Assembly: GCA_022361275.1 (NCBI GenBank)
Contig: JAKSBE010000185.1
Coordinates: 1-37,947 of the forward strand
DNA: 37,947 nucleotides
From: Kiloniellales bacterium
GTDB taxonomy: Bacteria > Pseudomonadota > Alphaproteobacteria > Kiloniellales > JAKSBE01
Direction: 5' to 3'
The notes under the pieces were generated by a model. It saw nothing but the letters and a program-made list of their open reading frames with translations, was not told the DNA's origin and did no database searches. This document shows, piece after piece, positions 18,369-27,548 of this stretch. The first letter of the stretch is position 1. Each line of letters opens with the position of its first letter. The position numbers and the translations under genes are program-made.

Positions 18369-20005
18369 GCCTCTTTCCCCCCGAGGACGGCGGTCAGTTC
18401 ATTCAGGAAACGGCGCACCTCGGCCACGTCGTACAGCCGATAGTCCGCGCTCGTGGCCTGCGGTTCTTCGGCGACGAGCAGGGAGAGCCCCCTGCCGCGA
18501 AGCGCATCGAAGGCGTCGCGATCCGTGACGTCGTCGCCGATATAGATGGGCACCACCTCCGCCGTGTCGAGACCCAGGGCATCGAGCAGCCAAAGGACCG
18601 CCTTTCCCTTGTCCCAGTCCATGTTGGGCCGCAGCTCGAAGACCTTCTTGCCGCCCGTCTTGCGCAGGGCAGGGTGCTGGGCGGCGACGGCGTCGACGAT
18701 GGGCTCGACGCGGCCCACGTCCTCGGGGCTCACCATGCGGAAGTGCACGGCCAAGGCGTAGGTCTTGTCCTCGACGATGACGCCCCGGATCGAGGCCAGC
18801 TGACGATCGAGGTCGCGCGCCGCCTGCGCGATGATCGGCGCGTATCCGACAACCTTTTCGTGAGGCAGTCCCGCACCCTCGGGTCCGGCGATATCGAAAC
18901 CGTGGCAGCCGGCGTAGATGAGTCCCTTCAAGCCGACGAGCCGCTCCACGTCGCCGCGCTCGCGACCGCTGATCACGAGGACGGGGCAGCGCGCCGCAAG
19001 CGCCGTCAGCGTCGCCCGCATGTCTTCCGACAGCACGGCCAGATCCGGACGTTCGACGATCGGCGTGAGCGTCCCATCGTAGTCGAGAAAGACCGCGACG
19101 CGTCGCTTCCCGATCCGTGTCCACAGCTCGTCCAGGTTCTCGAAGGCCGGCAGCGCGATCGTGCTCATTCCCTGCTCGCTCGTCTCAAGGCTCAGCTCGC
19201 TCAGATCGGACACCGCGACATCGGCGCCGCTTTCCCGTAGAAGCTCCGGCTGGCCGCTGCGGCTGACGCCCACGACCAGTCCGAAGTCCCCCGCCTTTCC
19301 GGCCTGGACCCCGGAGATCGCGTCCTCGACGACGGCGGCCCGACTTGGTTTTACCCCCAATCGTCGCGCGGCTTCCAGGAAGGTATCCGGTGCCGGCTTT
19401 CCGGCCAGCATCCACTCCTTGGCCACGACACCGTCGACCTGCGCGTCGAAGAGGTCGCCGATGCCGGCCGCCTTCAGGACTTCGCTGCAGTTACGGCTGG
19501 AGCTGACGACGGCGATCCTCAGGCGGTGCGACTTCGCCTGCCGGATGAAGTCGATGGAACTCCGATAGATCTCGACGCCGCCGCGTCTTATCGCTTCGAG
19601 GAACAGCTGGTTCTTCCGGTTCCCAAGCCCGCCTATCGTCTCCTTGTCCGGCGGGTCGCCGTCCCCGCCGGGCGGCAGGTAGATGTCCCGCGACTGCAGA
19701 AAGCTGGCGACGCCGTCGTAGCGCGGCTTCCCGTCGACGTAGCGCTCATAATCCTGTGCCAGGTCGAAAGGCTCATAGATGCCGCCGACCCGTGCCGCAC
19801 GTTCCCTGAGGTACTCGTCGAAGGCGGCCTTCCAGGACAAGGCATGGGTCTTCGCCGTCTCGGTGACGACGCCGTCGAGGTCGAACAGAATGGCGTCGAG
19901 CGCTTCCGGATCTATCGCGACGCGCCTTCCCGGATCCCCGGCCGACCCGAGGAGCCGAAACGAAGCCTCGGCCGCCGGCGTCTGCACTTCGGCCTTCATG
20001 GTCAT
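18365..20005 (-). CDS. Bifunctional fusion: HAD beta-phosphoglucomutase-like domain + trehalose-6-phosphate phosphatase (OtsB-like)
   Basis: N-terminus: [63 protein letters not shown]-terminus: [61 protein letters not shown] at 20005. Confidence 0.92.
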   Translation of the reverse strand: MTMKAEVQTPAAEASFRLLGSAGDPGRRVAIDPEALDAILFDLDGVVTETAKTHALSWKAAFDEYLRERAARVGGIYEPFDLAQDYERYVDGKPRYDGVASFLQSRDIYLPPGGDGDPPDKETIGGLGNRKNQLFLEAIRRGGVEIYRSSIDFIRQAKSHRLRIAVVSSSRNCSEVLKAAGIGDLFDAQVDGVVAKEWMLAGKPAPDTFLEAARRLGVKPSRAAVVEDAISGVQAGKAGDFGLVVGVSRSGQPELLRESGADVAVSDLSELSLETSEQGMSTIALPAFENLDELWTRIGKRRVAVFLDYDGTLTPIVERPDLAVLSEDMRATLTALAARCPVLVISGRERGDVERLVGLKGLIYAGCHGFDIAGPEGAGLPHEKVVGYAPIIAQAARDLDRQLASIRGVIVEDKTYALAVHFRMVSPEDVGRVEPIVDAVAAQHPALRKTGGKKVFELRPNMDWDKGKAVLWLLDALGLDTAEVVPIYIGDDVTDRDAFDALRGRGLSLLVAEEPQATSADYRLYDVAEVRRFLNELTAVLGGKEA

Positions 20006-20199
20006 TGCTGGTCTCCACGACGGGTTGGCCAGGCAGGAAGGAAGCGTCCGCCGCCGAAGCGAATTCAGGATCGGCGCGTGTCGAGGTGACGCCCATGGCA
20101 CCTGTTTTCGGAGCAGCGAACCGTGGCGCCCAATAGACGGCCCGCGCGCTTCGCTGGCCATGATTCAGATCAACCGGGGGTGCCGCTCGTGCCGGCGCT

Positions 20200-20847
20200 T
20201 CAGGTCAGCACGACGATGTCCGGCTCGCGGCTTCCGGCGTAGACCAAGCGTCCGTTGGGCAGGTCGTTGTCTTCCAGCTTCTCGCGGACCGCGGCCTCGT
20301 CGAGGCCGTAGCCCTGCCAGCGCCCTGTGAGGCGCCGAACCAGCGCGTCTTCCTCGGCGCGGATCAGGGCGGTGGTGTCGAAGAGGGGGGCCAGGGCGGC
20401 CCAGGGCGGGTCCTTCAGCAGCAGGTAGTTGCCTTCGACCAGGATCAGGCGTACCGAGCGCTCGATGAGCCTGGCGCCGGCGCGGGCGATCTCGAGGCTG
20501 CGGTCGAAGCGCGGGACCGCGATCATGGGCTCGTCGTTGCGCCGCAGCCGGTTCAGCGTCGCGAAAAGGCCGCCGACGTCGAAGGTGTGCGGCGCGCCCT
20601 TGCGCGGGCGCCAGCCGCGCGGCACCAGGACCTCGTCGTCGTAGTGAAAGCCGTCCATGGGCAGGACCGCGCAGGCGCCCGGGGCCTGCCGGTTCAACTG
20701 GTCCTCGGCCTCAGCCGCAAGGGTCGACTTGCCGGAGGCCGGCGCGCCGGCGAGGGCGACGACATGCCGGGCGCCGGCCGGAAGCTCCCGCAGCAGAGCC
20801 CGCAGGCGCGCGATGAAGGCCGCCGGTTCCAGTGCGGGCGGGCTCAT
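20200..20847 (-). CDS. Nucleoside/nucleotide kinase-family protein, FrcK-like (sugar ABC operon kinase)
   Basis: P-loop ALAGAPASGKSTLA, PMDGFHYDDEVL, GAPHTFDV; last gene of a sugar ABC operon. Confidence 0.8.
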   Translation of the reverse strand: MSPPALEPAAFIARLRALLRELPAGARHVVALAGAPASGKSTLAAEAEDQLNRQAPGACAVLPMDGFHYDDEVLVPRGWRPRKGAPHTFDVGGLFATLNRLRRNDEPMIAVPRFDRSLEIARAGARLIERSVRLILVEGNYLLLKDPPWAALAPLFDTTALIRAEEDALVRRLTGRWQGYGLDEAAVREKLEDNDLPNGRLVYAGSREPDIVVLT

Positions 20848-20884
20848 CCTTTGCCGCCCTTCGGTCCGGTCCCGGCGCGCGCCA

Positions 20885-21733
20885 TCACAGGAGCCCGTAC
20901 TGCCTGGCCAGGTTGCGCAGGAACGGCAGACCCTCCTGCATCACCTGGTCGGCGCTGCCGGCGACCGGGCGCCAGACGGCGAGGGCCGAGGCGATCTGCG
21001 GCGGCAGGTTGATGAAGCTCTCCAAGGCGAGGCCGCCGGTGAAGCCGATGGCCGCCAGGGCGGCGTAGATCTCGTTCCAGTCGCAGGTGCCCGCACCGGG
21101 CACGCCGCGGTGGCTCTCCGACATGTGCATGTAGCGGAGGTGCTCGCGCGCCGCCAGGATGCCGTTGGCCGCGCCGTCCTCCTCGATGTTCATGTGATAG
21201 GTGTCGAGGTGGATGAAGAGGTTCTCGGCCCCCACCTTCTCGATCATCGCCGCCGCCTGTGCGCCGGTGTTGATCAGGTGGGTCTCGTAGCGGTTCAAGG
21301 GCTCGAGGCCGACGTCGATGCCCTTCGACCGCGCATAGGCGGCCGCGCCCTCCAGGGCGCGGGCGACGTTGTCGAGCTCGGCGTCAGTCGGGCCGCCGCC
21401 GGTCCGCTCGCCGATCCCGCCGTAGGTCACCCCCGAAAGCGCCTGCCCGCCCAGCTCCACGGTCTTGTCGATGGCGAACGACAGGAAGGCGATCGCCTTT
21501 TCCGGATCGCGGGACGCCCAGGACCCCTCGGGCAGCCCCAGCGAGCAGACCGCGGGCATCTCTACCAACTCGAGCAGGGCGCGGGTGTGGCCGGCGTCGA
21601 CGGCGGGCGGATCGAGAAGCGCGATCTCGATGAAGTCGACTCCGTAGCGCTTGGCCTCGGCGACCGCGACTTCGGCGCCCTGCCGGGTCCACTCCATCGC
21701 CCAGAGGCTCGTGTGTACGCCGAAGCCCTTCAT
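20885..21733 (-). CDS. Sugar phosphate isomerase/epimerase (D-tagatose/D-psicose 3-epimerase-like TIM barrel)
   Basis: GVHTSLWAMEWTRQGAE, VGLEPLNRYETHLINTGAQAAAMIEKVGAENLFIHLDTYHMNIEE, HMSESHRGVPG. Confidence 0.85.
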   Translation of the reverse strand: MKGFGVHTSLWAMEWTRQGAEVAVAEAKRYGVDFIEIALLDPPAVDAGHTRALLELVEMPAVCSLGLPEGSWASRDPEKAIAFLSFAIDKTVELGGQALSGVTYGGIGERTGGGPTDAELDNVARALEGAAAYARSKGIDVGLEPLNRYETHLINTGAQAAAMIEKVGAENLFIHLDTYHMNIEEDGAANGILAAREHLRYMHMSESHRGVPGAGTCDWNEIYAALAAIGFTGGLALESFINLPPQIASALAVWRPVAGSADQVMQEGLPFLRNLARQYGLL

Positions 21734-21736
21734 GTC

Positions 21737-22717
21737 TCAGTTCCTCCTTCTTTCGGACCAGCTTTTCCAGACAAAACGCAAGACCATGACCGCGATCAGG
21801 AACAGCCCCCAGACCGCGGTGCTGAGGTGTTGGTTCGCCCCCAGGAGGTTCAGGCCGGAGGACAGGATTTGCAGGATCACCAGGGCCAGCAGCACGGAGG
21901 CGACGCGCCCGAAGCCGCCGAAGGGGTCGACGCCGCCGAGAAAGCAGGCCAGGACGGTAATCAGCAGATAGGCCTCGCCGTGTCCGACGCGCACCGAGTT
22001 GAAGCGCGCCATCATCACGATGCCGGCGATCGCGCACATCAGGCCGGACAAGGTGTAGACCAGGGTCACGGCGCGCTTCGTGTTCACGCCGGAATAGCGC
22101 GTCGCCTCGACGTTCGAGCCGATCATGTAGGTGAAGAAGCCCAGCCGCGTGCGGCCGAGCAGCACCTGCCACAGCAGGACGCAGACCAGGAAGACGATCA
22201 AGGGCGCCGGCACGCCGAGCAGGCTGCCGTGACCGATCGCCGCGACGAAGTCGGGAAAGCCGGAGATGTCGCCGCCGCGGGTCAGGTACTCCCCCAGGCC
22301 GCGCAGGAAGATCATCATCGCCAGGCTGACCAGGATGGGATGGGCGCGGGAATGAGCGACGACGGCGCCGGTGACGAAACCGGCCGCGGCCCCGACGGCG
22401 AGCGCCAGGGCGGTACCGAGGAGAAAGGCCGCGGGGCCTGCCTCGGGGCCGCCGTAGACCTGAAGGACCCAGGCCAGGGTCAGGGCGGAGATGTTGGCCG
22501 TGTAGGTGACCGCGAGGTTCAGGCCGCCCGAGAGGATCGGCAACAGCATGGCGAGCGTCAGCAGGCCCAGCTCCGGAAGCTGGACCGCGACCGAGCCGAA
22601 GTTGGCCGCGGTCAGGAAGCGGTCGCTGAGGAGCGAGAAGACCACGACCACGACCAGGAGGAAGGCGGTCAGGCCGACCACCTCCCTGCCGAGCCGTTGC
22701 GTGAGCCAGTCCGTCAT
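21737..22717 (-). CDS. Sugar ABC transporter permease (RbsC/FrcC-like)
   Basis: MTDWLTQRLGREVVGLTAFLLVVVVVFSLLSDRF...; ATG at 22717 overlaps the upstream permease stop; listed ORF start at 23398 is an over-extension. Confidence 0.88.
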   Translation of the reverse strand: MTDWLTQRLGREVVGLTAFLLVVVVVFSLLSDRFLTAANFGSVAVQLPELGLLTLAMLLPILSGGLNLAVTYTANISALTLAWVLQVYGGPEAGPAAFLLGTALALAVGAAAGFVTGAVVAHSRAHPILVSLAMMIFLRGLGEYLTRGGDISGFPDFVAAIGHGSLLGVPAPLIVFLVCVLLWQVLLGRTRLGFFTYMIGSNVEATRYSGVNTKRAVTLVYTLSGLMCAIAGIVMMARFNSVRVGHGEAYLLITVLACFLGGVDPFGGFGRVASVLLALVILQILSSGLNLLGANQHLSTAVWGLFLIAVMVLRFVWKSWSERRRN

Positions 22718-23697
22718 CGACGCCGCGCCAGAATCCTGTCGAGGGGCAGGCTGGACAGCGTGATGGCGGCCAGGATGATCGCGCCGACCACCATCTTGAA
22801 GGCATAGGGCGAGACGCCCAGCAGGTTCAGTCCGTTCTCGGCCATGGCGATCAGCAGCACGCCCAGAACGCAGCCCAGGACCGTGCCTCGTCCGCCCCCG
22901 AGGCGGGCCCCGCCCAGGACCACCGCAGCCAAAACGTCGAGCTCGCGGCCGATCAGGGCGTTGGGCACCACTTCCTGGGCGTAGTTGACCTGCATGGCCG
23001 CGGCGATGCCGGTCATCAGGCCGAGCCAGCCGAAGGCGATGTACTGCATCGCGGCTTCGTTGATCCCGATGCGCCGTGCCGCCTCCGGATTGTCGCCGAA
23101 GGCGTAGAGCTGGCGGCCGGTCGAGCTGTGGCCGATCAGAAGCCAGGTCGCGGCGACCGCAAGCCCCATGACCAGGACGGGCAGGGTGATCTCGGCCCAG
23201 GCGCCGCTCGCCGTCTCGTGTTCCCAGAGAATGATCCGCTCGGTCCACCAGTCGGGCAGCGCGTAGATCGACACGCCCCGGGTGAAGAACATCAGCAGGC
23301 CGAAGAACACGTTGAAGGTGGCGATCGTCACCACGATGGAGATGATCCGGAAGTGGTGGATCAAGGCGGCGTTGACCGCGCCCAGGGCGATGCCGCAAAG
23401 GCCCGCGACGAAGAAGCCGAGCGCCCAGTTGCCGCCGCCCAGCGAAATGAGCAGAAGGGCGGTGACGTATTGGACCACCGAGGCCGCGACCGCGAAGGAG
23501 ATGTCGATCGCCCCGGCGATCAGGACCACCACCAGCCCCATCGCGAAGATGATGTTGACGGCCGAAGTGTTCAGCAGGTCCGTGAAGTTGACCAGGCTGA
23601 GGAACTGGTCGGTGGCGAGCGAAAGAAACAGCCCCAGGGCGAAGACCACCAGGAGCAGCCAGAACTCGGTCGCGTTGCGGCGCAGGAGGCTATGCAT
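22714..23697 (-). CDS. Sugar ABC transporter permease (RbsC/FrcC-like)
   Basis: MHSLLRRNATEFWLLLVVFALGLFLSLATDQFLSLVNFTDLLNTSAVNIIFAMGLVVVLIAGAIDIS. Confidence 0.9.
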   Translation of the reverse strand: MHSLLRRNATEFWLLLVVFALGLFLSLATDQFLSLVNFTDLLNTSAVNIIFAMGLVVVLIAGAIDISFAVAASVVQYVTALLLISLGGGNWALGFFVAGLCGIALGAVNAALIHHFRIISIVVTIATFNVFFGLLMFFTRGVSIYALPDWWTERIILWEHETASGAWAEITLPVLVMGLAVAATWLLIGHSSTGRQLYAFGDNPEAARRIGINEAAMQYIAFGWLGLMTGIAAAMQVNYAQEVVPNALIGRELDVLAAVVLGGARLGGGRGTVLGCVLGVLLIAMAENGLNLLGVSPYAFKMVVGAIILAAITLSSLPLDRILARRR

Positions 23698-25192
23698 AGA
23701 TGGCCCGTTCCAAGGTCGCGAGGCAGGTCTTCCGCGGGTCGTACTCGCCGACGATCCGCCCTGCGGCCATATGCAGGACGCGGTCGGCGTTGAAGTAGAC
23801 CTCCGGCGCCTCGTCCGAGATCAGGAGGATCGCGATGCCGCCTTCGGCCAGCTTGCGGATGATCGCGAAGAGGCCGGCGCGGGCGCCGACGTCGACGCCC
23901 ACTGTCGGGGCGTCGAGGATCAAGAGCCGGGGTTCCGTCGCCAGCCACTTGGCCAGGACGATCCTCTGCTGATTGCCGCCGGACAGGGTGGAGACGGCGT
24001 CCTGCGGCTTGCCGATCTTCACCGCCAGCTCGCGGACCCAGTTGCCGACCAGGCTCGCCTTGCGCCCCGGCGAGATCAAGCCGCCGACGAGCAGCCGGTC
24101 GAGCACCGTGAGCGCCAGGTTGTCGGCGATCGATTGCGGCTGGATCAGGCCCAGCGAGAGGCGGTCTTCGGAGACGTAGGCGACGCCGCGCCGGATCGCC
24201 TCCTCGTTGGAGCGGAAGGAGACCGGGGCGCCGTCGAGCCGGATCTCGCCCCGCTCCGCCCGGGTCATGCCGAAGAGCGTCTGGCCGAGCTCGGTCCGCC
24301 CGGCGCCGATCAGGCCGGTGATCCCGACGATCTCTCCGGCGCGGATCTCCAGGTCTATGTCGCGGTACTCGCCGCTGCGGGTCAGGCCGCGCAGCTCCAG
24401 CACCGGAGGCCCGGCGCTGCGGTCGCGCGCCGAGACCTGGCTGTCGAAGATCTGGCCGGTCATCAGCTCGGTCAGCCGCGACTGTGTCATGCCGGCGGTG
24501 GGAAACACGCCGACCAGCCTGCCGTCGCGCAGCACGGTGACGGCGCTCGAGATCTCCAGCACCTCCGCCAGGCGGTGGCTGACGAAGACCACGGCCACAC
24601 CGTCGGCCGCAAGCTTGCGGACGATCGCCAGCAGCAGGTCCGTTTCGGTCCTGGTCAGGGAGGCCGTCGGCTCGTCCATGAAGATCAGCCTCGCCTCGCC
24701 GATCAGCGCGCGCGCGATCGCCACGACCTGCCGTTTGGCGATGGGCAGGCTGCGCAGGGACGCGTCGAGGTCCAGCGTCACCCCGAGCCGGGCCAGCGCC
24801 CGCTCCGCGGTCGCGCGCAGGCGCCGCTTGGCGACCAGCCTCGGTCGCGCGCCCAGCAGCGATTCGAAGGCGATGTTCTCGGCCACGCTCATCTCGGGGA
24901 AGAGCGCATGGTCCTGCCAGATTACCTCGATCCCGAGGCGGCGGGCGAGCCCGGGCGTCGGGTGCGAGACCTTCCGCCCGGCGATCCGGATCTCGGCCCC
25001 CGGATCGGCGGCATAGACCCCGGTGGCGATCTTGATCAGGGTGCTCTTGCCCGAGCCGTTCTCGCCCGCCAGGCAGTGGACCTCGCCCGTGCGGACCTCG
25101 AAGGACACGTCGTCCAAGGCCTTGACCCCGCTGAAGGTCTTGGAGACGCCGCGCATCGCCAGCATCGCGCCCGACGCGGCCTGCTCCGCCAT
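23690..25192 (-). CDS. Sugar ABC transporter ATPase (RbsA/FrcA-like, two ABC domains)
   Basis: GENGSGKSTLIKIATGVY, FMDEPTASLTRTETD, LSGGNQQRIVLAKWL; ATG at 25192; listed ORF runs in-frame upstream through SBP antisense frame. Confidence 0.92.
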   Translation of the reverse strand: MAEQAASGAMLAMRGVSKTFSGVKALDDVSFEVRTGEVHCLAGENGSGKSTLIKIATGVYAADPGAEIRIAGRKVSHPTPGLARRLGIEVIWQDHALFPEMSVAENIAFESLLGARPRLVAKRRLRATAERALARLGVTLDLDASLRSLPIAKRQVVAIARALIGEARLIFMDEPTASLTRTETDLLLAIVRKLAADGVAVVFVSHRLAEVLEISSAVTVLRDGRLVGVFPTAGMTQSRLTELMTGQIFDSQVSARDRSAGPPVLELRGLTRSGEYRDIDLEIRAGEIVGITGLIGAGRTELGQTLFGMTRAERGEIRLDGAPVSFRSNEEAIRRGVAYVSEDRLSLGLIQPQSIADNLALTVLDRLLVGGLISPGRKASLVGNWVRELAVKIGKPQDAVSTLSGGNQQRIVLAKWLATEPRLLILDAPTVGVDVGARAGLFAIIRKLAEGGIAILLISDEAPEVYFNADRVLHMAAGRIVGEYDPRKTCLATLERAIYA

Positions 25193-25217
25193 TCCGTTTC
25201 CGCCCTCCTGGGGAAGA

Positions 25218-25240
25218 GGGGCGGCGTTCCCGGCCGCCCC
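25218..25240 (-). other. Intercistronic hairpin between SBP and ABC ATPase genes
   Basis: ggggcggc (25218-25225) / gccgcccc (25233-25240), 8-bp perfect stem, 7-nt loop. Confidence 0.6.
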
Positions 25241-25254
25241 GGGCCTTGCGGTGG

Positions 25255-26247
25255 TCAAAGGCCCATTGCGGCCAGTTCGTCCACCGTGTCCTTGTTGATG
25301 GTCACCAGCCGGTCGACGACGATGTTGGTCGAGCCCGGCGCGGGATCGATCTTGCCGAGGTCCTCGATCTCCATCCCGGGCTTGATCTCTTCGCCCCTGA
25401 TCAGAAGGTCGGCCATGGTGACGAAGACCCGGCCGGCCTGCATCGGGTTCCACATGAAACCGCCGGAGATCGCGTCGGACTTGATCAGCTTCCGGCCCTG
25501 GCCCGGCGAGAAGGGGCCGAGCACGAAGAGCTCGCCGACCTTGCGGCGCTCCTCGACGGCGCGTCCGGCGCCGATCGGCCCCTGGCTGCCGAAGGCGAGG
25601 AAGCCCTTGAGCCCGGGGTTGGCGGAGATCAGGTCCAGCGCGGTCTTGCGGCTGTCGTCGGCGCTCTCGGCCACGCCATGGCGTTCGCCGATCAGCTTCA
25701 TGCCGGGATACTTCGACGTGATGTGCGCGATCGCCGCATCGGCCCAGGCGTTGTGCAGTGGCACCGTCAGCGAGCCGACAAACACGGCGTACTCGCCTTC
25801 GCCGCCCATCTTTTCCGCCAGGAGGTCGGCGTGGGCCTCGCCGAAGCCCTCGGCGGAGGCCAGCTCGAAGTTCCAGTCGACGTTCCTCTGGTCCGGGCTC
25901 TCGTGGGTGATGACCTTGATGCCCCTCTCGCGCGCCTTGGCGAGGACCGGCTCCAGCACCTCGGCGTCGTTCGGCACCACCCCGATCGCGTCCACGCCCT
26001 GGGCGATCAGGTCCTCGATGGCGCGCACCTGGAGCGCGGGGTCGGCGCTGGTCGGGCCGATCATGAAGGCGTCGATCCCGAGCTCCTTGCCGCGCTGCTT
26101 GATCCCCGCTTCCATGGCGTTGAACCAAGGGATGCCGCCGATCTTGACCACCACGCCCAGCTTCTTCTGGTCCTGGGCCGCCGCGCCGATCGAGATGGCG
26201 GCCAGGCCCAGCGCAAGCGCGGTTGTCCTGACGAGCTTCGCGAACAT
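25255..26247 (-). CDS. Sugar ABC transporter substrate-binding protein (RbsB/FrcB-like)
   Basis: Signal peptide MFAKLVRTTALALGLAAISIGAAAQ; KLGVVVKIGGIPWFNAMEAGIKQRGKELGIDAFMIGPTSADPALQVRAIEDLIAQGVDAIGVVPND. Confidence 0.92.
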   Translation of the reverse strand: MFAKLVRTTALALGLAAISIGAAAQDQKKLGVVVKIGGIPWFNAMEAGIKQRGKELGIDAFMIGPTSADPALQVRAIEDLIAQGVDAIGVVPNDAEVLEPVLAKARERGIKVITHESPDQRNVDWNFELASAEGFGEAHADLLAEKMGGEGEYAVFVGSLTVPLHNAWADAAIAHITSKYPGMKLIGERHGVAESADDSRKTALDLISANPGLKGFLAFGSQGPIGAGRAVEERRKVGELFVLGPFSPGQGRKLIKSDAISGGFMWNPMQAGRVFVTMADLLIRGEEIKPGMEIEDLGKIDPAPGSTNIVVDRLVTINKDTVDELAAMGL

Positions 26248-26272
26248 CTTCTCCTCCCTTCACTTTGCGACT

Positions 26273-26292
26273 TGAAAGAACGCGTGTTTTCA
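26273..26292. promoter_or_regulatory. Candidate operator palindrome in LacI/SBP divergent region
   Basis: TGAAAgaACGCGTgtTTTCA, 8 of 10 positions symmetric. Confidence 0.4.
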
Positions 26293-26332
26293 TTGATCGC
26301 TTGTGCCGCTCGAAGCTATCCTGGGCGCGGCT

Positions 26333-26348
26333 GCACAATCGATCGTGC
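26333..26348. promoter_or_regulatory. Second candidate operator palindrome in LacI/SBP divergent region
   Basis: GCACAATCGATCGTGC, 7 of 8 positions symmetric. Confidence 0.4.
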
Positions 26349-26430
26349 GAGCGTATTGGAGCTGTGATCGGAGTCAAGCGGCTTCCCCGGTCTCGGCGCC
26401 GATCTTGTCCGGACAGCGGCCGGCGGAGCC

Positions 26431-27435
26431 TTGAAGAAGACGACCATCTACGACCTGGCACAGCTCAGCGGCGCCTCGGCCTCCACGGTGAGCGCGGCGC
26501 TCAACGGCACTTGGCGTGCGCGGCGGATCAAGGAAAGCACGGTCCGTGAGATCCAGAGCATTGCCGCGCGCGAGGGCTATCGGGCCAATCTGCAGGCGCG
26601 CGGGCTCCGGCAGTCCCGCTCCGGGCTCGCCGGGCTGATCATGCCGATGTACAACAACCGCTTCTTCGCGTCCCTGGCCGAGAGCTTCGAGGTCGAGGCA
26701 CGCCAGCGCGGTCTTTGTCCGATCACCGTCACCACCCACCGCGATCCCGAAGAGGAGCAGCGGACCGCCGAGACGCTGATCTCCTATGCCGTCGACTCGC
26801 TCTTCGTCGCCGGCGCGGCGGAGCCCGATGCCGTCAGCCGGCTCTGCGCGAAAGCCGGTCTGCGGCAGGTGAACCTCGACCTGCCGGGCACGCTCGCGGC
26901 CTCGGTGATCTCGGACAACTTCGCGGGGGCGGCGGCCCTGACCGAAGCGATGTTCGCGGCGCGGCCCGGATCCGGCGCGCGCCTGAAGGGCCGGATCTAT
27001 TTCCTCGGCGGCCGCGAGACCGACTTCGCCACCCGGGAACGGATCGCCGGTTTTCGCGAGGTGGTGACGGCGCGGACCGGATCCTGCGGTTCCGATCAGG
27101 TCGTCGCCACCGGCTACGATCCGGAGATCGTGGCGCGGGAGGTCCAGGTCCTGTTCCGCGATCCCGAGGCCGCGCCGCGGGCCCTGCTGGTCAACTCGAC
27201 GATCGCCTTCGAGGGCGGGCTGAGCTTTCTCGGCACCTTGCCCCCGCCGACGGTCGAAGACCTGGTGCTCGGCTGCTATGACTACGACCCCTTTGTCCGC
27301 TATCTTAGGTTTCCGGTGGTGATGGTGCGCCAGGATGTCGGAGGGCTGATTCGGGAAGCCTTTCGCCTTTTGACCTCCGGCGCGACATCGCCGAAGACGG
27401 TGAGGGTGACCCCGTCGCTCGTCATGCCCGACTGA
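26431..27435 (+). CDS. LacI-family transcriptional regulator
   Basis: TTG start; TIYDLAQLSGASASTVSAALNGTWRARRIKESTVREIQSIAAREGYRANLQARGLR HTH plus periplasmic-binding-like core. Confidence 0.92.
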   Translation: MKKTTIYDLAQLSGASASTVSAALNGTWRARRIKESTVREIQSIAAREGYRANLQARGLRQSRSGLAGLIMPMYNNRFFASLAESFEVEARQRGLCPITVTTHRDPEEEQRTAETLISYAVDSLFVAGAAEPDAVSRLCAKAGLRQVNLDLPGTLAASVISDNFAGAAALTEAMFAARPGSGARLKGRIYFLGGRETDFATRERIAGFREVVTARTGSCGSDQVVATGYDPEIVAREVQVLFRDPEAAPRALLVNSTIAFEGGLSFLGTLPPPTVEDLVLGCYDYDPFVRYLRFPVVMVRQDVGGLIREAFRLLTSGATSPKTVRVTPSLVMPD

Positions 27436-27462
27436 GGCGGAGACGGCCGGGGCTCCGGCCCC

Positions 27463-27501
27463 TGGACCCTTTCCGTGGACCCCTTGCGTGAACCCTTTGC
27501 G
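27463..27501. repeat. Three degenerate 13-bp tandem repeats
   Basis: TGGACCCTTTCCG / TGGACCCCTTGCG / TGAACCCTTTGCG, contiguous. Confidence 0.6.
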
Positions 27502-27548
27502 CCGATCGAGGCCGGTAGCCCCTTCGGCGCGTGATCCGGCGGCGACCC

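Noticed and set aside
15783-18443. 886-aa plus-strand ORF
   Set aside because: Antisense shadow of the GH65 gene; composition (R/G/V/D-rich, no family signatures) typical of high-GC reverse-frame ORFs.
23282-26275. 997-aa plus-strand ORF
   Set aside because: Antisense to the sugar ABC operon whose minus-strand proteins have clear motifs; low-complexity Arg/Ser-rich translation.
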